From: Prunella strophiata
Lineage: Eukaryota > Chordata > Aves > Passeriformes > Prunellidae
DNA length: 64,000 nt
Assembly (NCBI GenBank): GCA_036583965.1
Contig: JAZBQD010000034.1
Location: forward strand, 7,638,540 to 7,702,539
Direction of reading: 5' to 3'
The notes below the pieces were generated by a model. That model was given only the letters and a program-made list of their open reading frames with translations, was not told where the DNA came from and did not search any database. Below are positions 23,780 to 35,522 of the stretch, piece after piece. The stretch's first letter is position 1. The number at the start of each line of letters is the position of its first letter. A program made the position numbers and the translations under genes.

Positions 23780-26289
23780 GTTTTCCTCAACACCACCTTT
23801 TCAGTCCATGTGTTCAGTGGGAAACCCAGGTGGCTTTAGTAAGTTGCACAGGTCATTTTGAAGAGCTGTTTAGATAAGAGGAAAGTCTTATAAATAGCAG
23901 AAAATGCCTGTTCATTTCTGAAAGCTGATCTGGCCTACAGGAATGCATGTGGCCAAATGTACAAATCCCTCCACAAGTATGTTTTGGGGTATAAAACAGC
24001 TGTTTGTGAGAGTATGCTCTAGATCTAACTTCCCTCTTCTCCCATCTTTCTTTCTATACCCTGTGGAGTAGGATATCAGACATATTTCAGTGCACCAGAA
24101 TCTAGAATGGTACACAGCTATTGTGATTTATTCTACCAAGCCCAGAGAAAGGGAAGACTGGTTTAACATATCCTGGATACACTAATGGGAAACTACATGT
24201 GAGGGTGATCCCTTCTTCCCTCCCAGCCAGAGCTGATGTCCTGGAGTGGTTGTTAGGGATCTGTGTCTGCAGGTCTGTGTCACTGCAGCCAGACCTCAGC
24301 TGAGCTCTCTTGAAGACTCTCCTGTCTTGTCTACAACAGAAGTGAAATTTACACAAACAACCCACTCAAACCTGGCTTCCTCTGCATCATCCCTCAGCAT
24401 GTCTGGCGGCTCTGCAGCCGGGAAAATGCCATAGAAGAGGTTCTTAGTTCCCATTTCTAGGTGATTTTCAGCTCAGCCACAAACTTTCCCATAATGCAGA
24501 TTCCTGAAGTGCCAAGTATCTGTGCTGTTACTTCTCCTCCTGAAATGTGTGAAGTGGCCAGTGTTGGCAGGGCCAGTGCCTTGGTGGCTGTGTGCCCTCC
24601 TGCAAGCCTTCATGGCAGTGCAGAGGGTAGTTGGGACATAAGAGGGACATGTTCTATTCTCTTATAATTATTTTCCTCCTTACTGTTTACCATAATCTAA
24701 ACTAAAAACCACCTTGCAGTCCTTGAAAAACAGATGAGGAATTTTCTGTACAAAGTTTGTTTTCCTCCTGCTACTGTAAAAATCTAAAGACACTCTGTGC
24801 TTCCCAGTGCATCACTGCTATCCATTTACAGAGACAACTTCTCCAAAATTGCTGGACAGTTTTATGGACTGGATGTCATTAAAAGCCCTTGTGCTGTTAT
24901 ACCTGTTTCCCTTTTCTAATTAGAATTAACTATTTCAGTGTAGTCACTGTTGTGCAGGAGAAGGTTGCAGGCAGCACAGAGAGGATTATAAGTGTTTCAC
25001 ATGTGGAAATAGAGTTAAAAGATGTGTCTGCAGATATAATCATCTTCAAGTTCACTTGCCTGTAGGAATGAAGCAGAAGTCATAGCAGAAAGTGGTAGCA
25101 GTGACCCACCCTTTAAAAGAAGCACAGGGAGTGCTTTGATACCCTTTTGCTATCAGCACATCAGGACAAGCCCTTGTCCAGCTCCTGATCATCTTACAGC
25201 CCTTCTCCCTCTTTGGCAGGACAGCTGCTCCAGGGCCCTCCAAATATTCCTGCTGTCCTACATGGGTGGGGGAAAAGCAGAGCTGAACAGAATATTCTGG
25301 GTCAGCTGAAGCTGCTCTCAACTGTCAAGACCCTGGATAAAGGAGTTAATTATTGAATCTCCAGTTTCCTTCACAGATTCACAGCCTCCTTCCTTTGATC
25401 GTTTCAAACTGATCTGAACCAGAAGAATGTTCTGTAAAATGGGAGATTTCACATTCCACTCAAGTCAGCCAAAGTGGTAACATTTCTCTCATCAGTGAGA
25501 GTGTCTGTAATGCAGAGGTTAGGCAGGACAGTCCTCTCCCTTCTCCCTTCTCCTGCTGAGACTGATTCTGGGTAATGTTTCCTTCAGTGTCAGCAGGAGT
25601 CTTCTCAGAGCACTTTGTTCCACAGCCTTACCTAAGAGAGAGTTCACATGAAATATTACTGAGCTGTCAGTAATTCTCAGTCATCTCTGTCATTCTCTGC
25701 TCAGTTCTGGTTCTTGAAGGGGCATTTTCCTCTCCCTGGGTCCATTTCTTTCTAGGTGCTTAATTCCTGATTTACTATGAACATAAAGGGAGAATCCTCA
25801 TCTTTTGCACTCCAGCTAACAACAATAGCATTAAATCATCTTGAAAATTGTCAAGCAAGTGCAGAACCCCCTCTGCAAAAGCTCTGTCATCAGCTTTGCC
25901 CTGGGGAGGCTGAAACACCTCACCCTTGCTCTGAGTGCTGCAGGGAGGCTGCTGCTCCATGCCTTGGCCACGGGGGATGTAACAGATGAGGGAACAAAGC
26001 AGACTTTAAATTCCCAGCCTGATACTCTTAATCAGGCAGTTTGGATCCTGGAGGAAATGAGTCTGAGCCTATTTAATTCTTAGGTAACCAGAAGTCTGAC
26101 CTTGTTCTGTGAAATCCAGCAAATGTCCCACTGACTTTGGGGAAGAGCTTTTGAAGAGGTGGGCACAGGCAGGATCTGACTCACCCTGTGCCAGGAATAG
26201 CATTACAGCACCTGAGCACTGTTAATAAGGCTAAAATAAATACCCTGAATTTTCCCTAAGCAACAATGTCTCAGTAATGTAAATGGTCT

Positions 26290-26334
<45 letters not shown>

Positions 26335-27970
26335 CACCTATATATAACCACTGCACAGCCTGTTGTTATATTTTTATATAGGGAGTTTCTGGTGGTTTTA
26401 CAGTGTGATATCTGTTCTCATATTACCAAGATCCAAAGGTAAAAATATCACTATATAACAAATGCAAATATTGCACATATTTTATTTTTATGATACTTGA
26501 ACTGCTGAAAACAATCACAAGTTGTTGACCTAAATATTTTAATAATCTTAAAATAAGGCTCATCTTATTCCATTTTGTGCTTTTTTGAGCTGATGTTCTT
26601 TTAGAGAAATATATGGAGCAGTCCCTGCAAAGATTTGTTGTACTGAAGATTTGTGACAATCTTTTAGTACAAGCATACATGTTCCTCATCAAAGTGGGTA
26701 TTTTTTCTCCTTTGGGTAGGCAGAAATTTTATGCAGGGATGAAAGCAGGATAGCTAAATTTGTGTCTACATTTGGCTTGCATTTTTACTTATTTATAATA
26801 TAGGCATGCACAATAGTGCCATTGTTTTCTTCTATATTACAGGCAGCTATAAATAAGTAGGGGAATTCACAGGGAAAAAACATCAAGATTTCCCTTCAGG
26901 ATATTCCATATGATTAGGAAATGGGCTGAAATTTTGCCCCTGTATTTTTTGCTCTTTGAAACAAGAGGCCGTGAAAATTCATGACCCCTCTATGGGTCAG
27001 TTGGAATGTCACTTATAGCCCTCTCACCCTGATTATTCCCTCTAGGTGTCCCTACAGTGCCTGACGTTTCCTCTGCCAGGGTGATACCAGGGATAAACTG
27101 ACCTTCACAAGATCAGAGATTCAGTTTGTGAAGTGCTGGGGGACAAAGGGGACATATGTGAGATATAAACCAAAATGGTATCAGCAAAAGGGAACAGTCA
27201 CCTTTCCTTTGGGCAGCCCTGGCAGGAGGCTGCAAACACCTTCAGTACAAAAGAGATTAGAATTTTCAACAGCATAAATAATCCTCTGTACAAGAGAGAA
27301 AAGCATTACTGTTATCTGACAAACCTTGATTTTGAAGGGAGTATTCACTTCCTACCAGCCTGATTTACTTATACACCATACATTTATAACCTCTCCACAT
27401 GCAAATTTTCCTCATTTCTCATTTTCCTGGTGGTTCACCTACAGAGACACTTGAAGTATAGAGATGAATGTAAAGGGTTGGATGGAAAATGCAGATCAAT
27501 GTCTGTCTGAAGAGTGTGGTTAAGAGGTAATGGCTCTTCCTGCCACTCGGAGCTGACCCCAAAAAATCCATGTCAGCCAGCCCTGGCAGCCTTGAGTGGG
27601 GCTGCAGCTGAGAAGACAGGGATGCTCCTTCGGGAGCCTCATGGCAGTGGCTGGATATCCCTGAAGGGCAGCACCGGGAATACGAGCTCTGGATGTTCCC
27701 AAATCCTTCCTCAAGCCTGGCCCTCCCCATCGACCATAAGGGGAGAGAGGCAGTGAACATCCTTTGTGTGCCTTTTATACAGGCACATAAAATCCATCCC
27801 GTATCCCCTCAACTGTCCAGGAGTAATGCATTTCCCAGGAATGGAGAAATTTAGGATGTCTCTGGAACCATGGGATCAGCTATGATAAGATTGCACATAA
27901 ATATAGCAAACAAATAAATAAACAGCTCTTGAGCTCCTTCCTTCCCCCAGCTCTCCCCTTTTTCCTAGCT
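23780..27970. other. Intergenic SOX30-ADAM19
   Basis: About 4.2 kb with no exon or RNA gene that I can support. It holds one long (AT)n microsatellite, listed separately. The remaining open frames are short and of ordinary composition. Distal SOX30 3'UTR or ADAM19 enhancers could lie here, but nothing in the sequence identifies them. Confidence 0.6.
26292..26333. repeat. (AT)n microsatellite
   Basis: About 20 uninterrupted AT dinucleotides, followed by a further short TATATA run. It is intergenic and likely length-polymorphic. Confidence 0.95.
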
Positions 27971-28199
27971 TCGGAGGCACAATGGATTTCCGTGCTGGCG
28001 AAGGCGCTGGAGGGGCGGTTTTGCAGAGGGAGCCCCAGGGAGGTGCTCAGGTTTCCCCCTGCCCCGGAGCGGGGACAGAGCCCAGCGCAGCCGCGCCCCG
28101 CGGGGCAGAGCCGGGACCACCGGGAGTACCGCGGGCTGTGCGGGGGGACAGCGGCAGAGGAGGGGGCTGCGGGGCGGGCTCGGGGCCGTGCTGCGGTGG

Positions 28200-28272
28200 G
28201 AGGGGACAAGCGGGGCAGGGCGGGTTTATAGATAGGGCGGGCGGCGGCGGAGAGCGGTCCCTGCCCGGAGCC
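28200..28272 (+). promoter_or_regulatory. ADAM19 proximal promoter / 5'UTR
   Basis: GC boxes (GGGCGG) occur at about 28218 and 28235, with a TTTATAGAT stretch between them that could act as a weak TATA-like element. The region sits in a CpG-rich island spanning roughly 27970-28900, directly before the ADAM19 start codon. The exact initiation site is not determined. Confidence 0.55.
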
Positions 28273-31200
28273 ATGCGGGGCCGGGGGCTGCTCTGCGGCA
28301 TCGCCCTCTCGCTGCTGCTGCGGCCGCCGCCCCGTGAGTGCGGGATGCCCGCTCCGGGTGCGGGGTGCCGGGTCCCGGGTGCGGGGTGCCCGCTCCGGGG
28401 TGCGGGGTGCCCTGTCCGGGTGCGGGGTGCCCTGTCCGGGTGCGGGATGGCCGGCTCCGGGTGCGGGATGCCCGCTCCGGGTGCAGGGTGCCGGCTCCGG
28501 GTGCGGGGTGCCCGCTCCGGGTGCGGGGTGCCCGCTCCGAGTGCGGGATGCCGGCCCGGAGCTGCGCGGCAGCCCCGACCAGAGCTCCGGCTGCGGGAGC
28601 GCCCGGGGAGGGAGGGTGGGAGGATGGATGGATGGATGGATGGATGGGTGGGTAGGTGGGTTGGGGGAATCCTCCTGCTTTTCCTACAAGCAGCGCAGAG
28701 CTCCCTCTCCTCTCCCGGCCCGGCTTCGTGCTGCCTGGCCCCGCGGTGCCGAGGGGCCGGGATGCTGAGCCGCTCCTCTTGTCTCCGCAGCCGCGGCCGC
28801 TGAGCTGCGGCCCCAGCCCGAGGTGGTGGTGCCGCGCTGGGCAGCCCCGGGTGGCCCCGGCAGCCCCAAGGTAGGTCAGCGCTCGGTCTCTGTTTTGTTT
28901 GCAGACCTGCCTTCGCGGGGCAGGGGGGTGTCGCGGGGCAGCACAGCGCCTGGCGATGCGCGTTTTGGGTTTGTTGAGCTGTGGGGATGAGCAAGGAGCT
29001 GCCATAGCTCCTGCAGATCGCAGGAAAGGCTGTGAGAGCCGGCTGGTGCATCTGGGAGCTGCATTCAGCCTGCCCTGTGCCATGCTGTAAAGCCTCGGTC
29101 TGTGTCTGCCGGGTCTGTGTCTGTGGAAGGGGAGCGGGGCCAATCGGTGGCATTTGGGGAACAGCTGGATAGAAGAAGTCTGCTGTAGGAGAAGATAAGC
29201 CCAGAAAGCCATCTGGGAGCTGGACTGCATCAGGTGTGACCAGCAGGTCAAGGGAGAGGGTTCTGACCCTCGACTCTGGTCAGGTGAGACCCCCCCTGCA
29301 GGGCTGTGTCTGGGATCCCCAGCACAGGAACGATACTGACCTGTTGGAGCCAGGCCAGGGCTGGGCACTGAAGATGCTCCAAGGGCTGCAACACCTCTCC
29401 AGTGAAGGATAGACTGAGGGAGCTGGGGTTGTTCATCCTGGAGAACTCTCTGGAAAGACCTTGTAGCATCTTTCAGTAGAGCTAAAAGAGAGCTACAAGA
29501 AAGCTGGAGAGGGACTTTTTACAAGGATGTAGAGTGACAGAAAAAAAAGGGAGAACAGCTTTAAGCTTAAAAAGGGCAGGTTTAGATGAGATACTTGGCA
29601 GGAATTTTTGACTGTGAGGTGATGAGGCACTGGGAGAGTTGCCCAGAGAAGCTGTGGATGCACCATCCCTGGATGTGTACAAGGCCAGGCTGGATGGGGC
29701 TTGGAGCCATCATTCCTAGTGGAAGGAGTTCCAGCCCAATGGCACAGGGATGGAACTAGAGGATCTTTAAGATCCTTTCCAGCCCAAACTATTCTCTGGT
29801 TCTGTGAATCCCAGCTGTGAGGGTGCTTCACTAGGTAAAAAAAGCCAACTAGCAGTTCAGGTGGGTTTGACACTGTATGTTAATACAGATCTCACTCCTG
29901 CTGCTATTCCATGAGTGGATGAAGGGATGTCTCAACAGCCTCCAGACTCTGACAATCACTGAGGTCCAGATAACATCAAACATAAAACACAGCTCCCCTT
30001 CCCAGGCTTGGTGTTGTAATTGCTGTTGAGAGATTGAGAGAAAGAGGAAAGTCCACAGGGTGTTTTTTACATTGTGAACCATTAAAAAAAAAAAAAAAAA
30101 AAAAAAGTAAGCTCAGCATTATGGAGACATGCCATATGCCATTTTTCTTGAATATAGTGGTGTTATTTGGGAATTTATTAATGGGTCTTTTCCATATTAT
30201 GAGACTTTCTAAAACTTATCATTGTGTCCTATTACACACAAAAAAAAATCCTACAATGACTCTCTCATGATCTTAGTTCTTTTTAAAATGCCTGCAAATT
30301 TTGGTTCTGTTATTGATAGCAATGCAAATACATCTGGAGAGCATTTCCCCTCATATAAATTTGCTGGGTCTCAGGGGTCACACTTGGTTTGTTTCAGGCA
30401 AGTTCCCATTGGCTCTGAAATGAGTGTTAGCAAAGCTTATATACAGCTGGGATATTTCATTTACACAGCAATTGATGGACTGAAGCAGTGGGATTACTGA
30501 AGGAGAAGGGAGGGTGATATTAGTAATAATGATGTTAGCACAACCTTTGTGAAGAGGTTTTATGGTGATGGAGACCCTCAGCTATGGGCAAGGCAGCCTT
30601 AGAGTGCTTTGATGTTAGGGAGTGAAGCACAGACCTACCCTCAGATGAATTGAGCACCTGTGATTTAGTGAAAGAAGCTCTGCCTGTTGCAATTATCCCT
30701 TTTTGTATATCCTAAATGTATTAACTTGCTTTGCATCATCTGTGTGGGCCTGATGCCATGTCCTGGAAACTGAAGGAAGGATAAGCAAAACCCAGAATAT
30801 GAACAGGGAGCTGATGAAAAGAGATATTTGTATTTGCTGAAATGGCAAGTGAGCACATCTCTGGGCTGACAGAACATCCCATTCAGTCAACCTTGCTTTC
30901 TTTCACTTTTAATGTTCTGTTCTGCAAAGTCTCCTCCAACACTGATTTAGAAACACTCTGGGTTAATAATTTCACTAATCCACAGATTTATTTTTTCTTC
31001 CAGCTGAATAAAGTGCATTGTTACATTAATATGAGCTATTTCTCTTCTGGGGAATTTGTGCATCCATTTTCTCTATGAGAAAGCATTCAGAGTTGGAAAC
31101 TCCAAGCTGACTTTATGTAGTGGTTTTGCTTTGAGGGAGGTAAAACTGCAGACCTCAGAGCCTCTACTAGTTGCTCCTTTAAAAATCTCATTATATGCTT

Positions 31201-34200
31201 TAAGTCTCTGGAATGAGTCTTTTAAAAAAAAAAAAAAAAAAGTTTGGATTAGTGTATGCATTTGCCATTGCACCAAGAAATTGGGGTGCATTCTGTTCAA
31301 ACCAGCAGGGCTTGGGGAGGTCTGAAATTCTGTCTGTGCAATGGCTGGAGTCTGCAGGCATCCAAGGGTCCCTGTTCCCTGCCTTTCTCTGGCACTTTCT
31401 GTGAGTAAAGGAACAATGTGGGAATCTCTGGAAGAGGCATGATTCCTCTCGTCCTGAAATAGGCTCCTAAAAATGTCTTTCTGCTGTGACAACAAAGGAA
31501 GCTTTGGTTAACTAGCTCAGATATTTGACTCTTCAGCCTCTGGGGCAAGCTGGGCTGTCCTGTGATGTTGTGCTGAGCACAATCTGCAGCAGAGGAGGGT
31601 GCAGAAAGCTCTTCCCATCCAACTGCACCTCCAAACACTCCAGCACCAGGAGGTGTTGCCTTGCCTGAGCACTGTATTCCTCCTGAGACACCAGGTGGTG
31701 CCTCTAGCTCAGGTGCAGCATCCCAGCAGATGCCTGCACTGCTCCCTGCACTGCTCCCTGCACTGCTCCCTGCCTCTGCATGGCTGTGCTGTGGGATGCA
31801 GCAGCGTGCCTGGAGCTGGGAGCCACCTTGGTGCATCCCTTCCCTTCCCCATCACTCCAGGTCTGAAGCAGGAGGAAGGCAAGGGGTGGTTTAAGGTCAG
31901 CTGCCATTTCCAGTTTGTATTTGTGGATGTGTTCATAAGTATGATGTGTGAGTAACAGGCACCCTCTCCCCTGCACGCAGCATCCACCCCGAGCTGAGGT
32001 CACAGTAGAGGCAGAAGGCCAGGAGCTCATCTTGGAACTGGAGAAAAACAGGTAAGTGTGCTTGTGCCCTGCATTGTGATCCCACCTAAATAATGAATAA
32101 GGATTACAGTGAGGTCAACAGGAAAACCTCCACTGACTTCAGCAGGGTTTTGATAAAGACAGGATGTGGAAGTCCTTCACTGGATTTCAAGGTTATTCCG
32201 AGTCCCCTCAGATGTTAATCACCCAAGGAGCACATTATAGCAGAGCTTTGTCAGCAAAAAAACAGATGGTGACCTGGCCCTCAGTGTGTAAACTTATTTT
32301 TGCATCATAATTCTTCCTACATTAACTGGAAAATGTTGCTGATATGAAGCTCCCTATTTACCAAATGGCTCAGTGCTTTAGAGTCAGTGTGACTCCAAGG
32401 AAGATTTCATTTGCTGTGATCCAAAGAGGGCCCTCTCTGCTTCCTAGGAGAAATGATCTGACAGTTTCAATTCCATTAGTGCCCTTCATACTAAAGCAGA
32501 CTGAAAAATTGTTTTTGCATTAACTGAAATGCAGCCTCCTCTCAGGCATGTGAGAGCAATGCTGTGTGCTGTCATAGGGTGTGATATTGAATTCAGCTGA
32601 AGCTGCAGGAGATTAAGGTAGGGAGAAGGATTCTGGTCTGGAGGCCCCCCCAGAGCCCCTCTGCCCTGTGAGTACATCAGCTTCCAGTAGTGGAACAGCA
32701 GCTGGGAATTTAGCTGCAAGAAGTTTGTTTTGCTCAGCAGTCCACTTGCACTGTTGGTGTTTTATTTATTTTTAAATGGGTTTGAAGATTTATCTATGGA
32801 AATACAACCAAATGTTTGTCTGCTGGAATCAGTAGGAATGATAACCTCGGAATAATGACCCTGTTTATATTTTAAATGTATTTTATGGACATCATAACCA
32901 CAGAGATTGAGGGCTCAGCTTTCCTCCTAAAAGAGTGAAGTGTCAGAAGATCTTACTAGTTCTGATGGCAGTGCATAAACCTAAATTATATTCAGGATGC
33001 TTTGGAGGAAAACCAGGGGTTTTTTGGGGTTTTTTTTTTTTTTTTTTGTCACTTTCTGCAGTAAAACCTGAAGTGTGATGGCTGATGGGAGATGAGTATG
33101 AGATGATTTCTGTAAAAAGTCACAAAACCTACTGAGAGTTCCAGTGCTGCAAAAACCAAATGCTTTTCACAGGCAGTCCTGTGTAGAACTAAACAGAAAC
33201 AGCTATAAATTCTGTGTATTGTAGCATGTTTCAGCTGGGGAAATAAGACCAGGCACCATGAGCACTGCTAAGGCAGTTCTGTCTGGGGGAATGGCTGCTG
33301 CTGATGACAGTGGCACCACGCCAGGTCTGAACTGAGCCTGGAAGCAGCACAACCTCTGATGCAGCTGGGGGTCTCCTTCCAGAACTGGCAGGCCTTGCTG
33401 ATTCTGCAGTTGCTATGCAAAGGTGAATATTTCTGGCCCAGCAGAAGCTGGCCAGAGAAAGGATCCTTGCTGGGTTGATCTGTTTGAGCTCCAAGCACAG
33501 TGATGTAAGCTCCAGGTGCTCACAGGAGCAGTGCTGAGCTATTTCCAGCACAGAAAAACCCTTTGCTGGTGTTAGTAAACAGAGTTATAATAATAGAAGG
33601 TTCCTATTGTGTTTATTTCCTGAAGTGCATTTTCATTCATTGAGATGTATACACACAGGCTTGGAAGTGTGTGACCACACTTCCACTGCAGGATGGATCT
33701 CCTTTACAAGTGCTGATAAAATAGCACTTGGTTGAAAACCAACTGGTTTGGAGCTTTTAATTTTTATTTTCAGTGGAAAATGCAGGTGAATAATAGATAG
33801 CAGTGCTTCATGTGGGAGTCTTGCTAGGCCTCAAGTCCTTGCTCAAGAAAGGTGATGGTACAATCACAAAATGCAATTAGTGGAAAGGCTCCACTTCTCA
33901 GAGACATTTGAAAGTGCTGAAGTGGTTTAGAGACTTAAATTAAAAGAGGAATGATGAAGCCCTTTGTATTTATCAGCATCCATAGAGCACTTTTAAGTAG
34001 AGGCAAACCACTTCTTGTTGAAGAGTGTGGTAAGGCAGAGCCCAGCCTGGGGTTGCTCCACAGCACCCAGGAGCTCATGTCTGCTCTTGCTTGTCCTAAA
34101 GGGGCAGCTGAGGTTCTGGATGAGGTTTGGGGTGCTGAGTGGCTGCAGCATGCAGGACTTCTTTTGGGAAGAGTTTGTTGCCCAGGCAGCAGAAGAGAAA

Positions 34201-35491
34201 GTGAAATCCCCCACGTGGGAAGTGTCTGTTCAAAGCTATACAAAACCTGTAAGCTCCAGGTTGCAGATTCACATGAAAATGGGCATAAGAGAACTGCAAC
34301 TTCAAGAAGGTAGTTGGGGATTTTTAAACTAAAAGCCTCAGAGAACTGAGCCATTTAATTGCTCCAGTTTAGAGAAGCCTTTGGAAACCAGCTTTGCTGC
34401 TGAGGTTGCTGCTGTGCTCCCCCTCTGTCCCTGGGCTCAGCACAGGGATGTGAAGCACCCACCTGACCCACATTTTACTCTTGTATCCACATCCTAGACT
34501 CCCATAATTCAAGGAAAGCATGAAATTGGCATAATCTGGGTTTGGTTGGGATATGATTTACCAAGTAGCTCCCAAAACTAGAAGGGAGATATGCCAATCC
34601 ACTGAAACTGCTTCAGGTGATGTTCTTGGTGGCTGAGGCAGCCTTATTGCACATTCCCCATTCTCCTTCTGGAGAGACAACTGATAAAACTACTTTGAAA
34701 AGGGAGGGAAATGTCATAATCTGTATTTTGTTAGGGATGCACTAGCTTTGGACGAAACATTCTAGTTTCAATATGTGGAAGAAATGTTCACACCATTCAA
34801 TTTCATATTCCATGTGAAAAGGACATCATGTTCATCCACAGAGATGAAACACAAATTATTGCATATCTTGCTTCAGAGCTGTGCCCAACCCAGTGTTTTG
34901 TAATAAACTCATCACACATCTGCATTTGGGCTTCATATATCTGTGAATACAATTATTGCATTAGCAGTTAACATAATATTGCATTATTTCCTGTCCAGGA
35001 ATTTGATAAGAAGTCAGAAGCACACTGGAGTTTCAAGCAGAGTTCATGACACACTAACATTTCAGGATAATGACAAAATATATCACTCAAAGGACTCTGG
35101 CTTGTTTTAAATGACTCAAATCCATGTCCTGCAGCTGTGGGATTGGAAAGCTCCAAGCTGCACAAACAACAAATATATGGAGAGTTGCCTATAAAGCAGC
35201 TTTAAATTTGGCTGGGGCTTAGGAGCGGAAGAATCTGAGTTGCAAACCTTGGATGAAAAGTGACTTTTTTTTAAAAAGGCATTTGCATTTGTTAATAAAA
35301 AGCAGCTTTGAGCCAAGTAGGGACAGGCTGAGAGCCTCTCAATGTGTGTGGCAGCACTGCCTGGGGTGAGGCTTTTCTTAGTGAAGAGGAGAACTCCCAT
35401 TTGCACAGCAGAAATTTGCTGCATGGAATTTGTCTTCTCACCTCAGCGAAGGAAAGGGAGCAAAAAGACCTCTCTCCTCTGTCTCTCTCTC

Positions 35492-35522
<31 letters not shown>

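Larger units (their letters stand above)
28871..31980 (+). other. ADAM19 intron 2
   Basis: A 3.1-kb intron from a GTAGGT donor to an ACGCAG acceptor. It holds a CR1 copy at 29375-29815, a run of 23 A at 30084-30106, a second A-run at about 31213-31232, and a 12-nt tandem repeat at 31735-31774. No further exon is supported. Confidence 0.85.

Noticed and set aside
28047..29368. Long minus-strand open frames (368 and 380 codons) opposite ADAM19 exons 1-2
   Set aside because: They run through the 20-nt GC minisatellite and CpG island. The protein is repetitive Pro/Arg/His/Gly sequence, with no splice or family support. Stop-poor GC repeats explain them.
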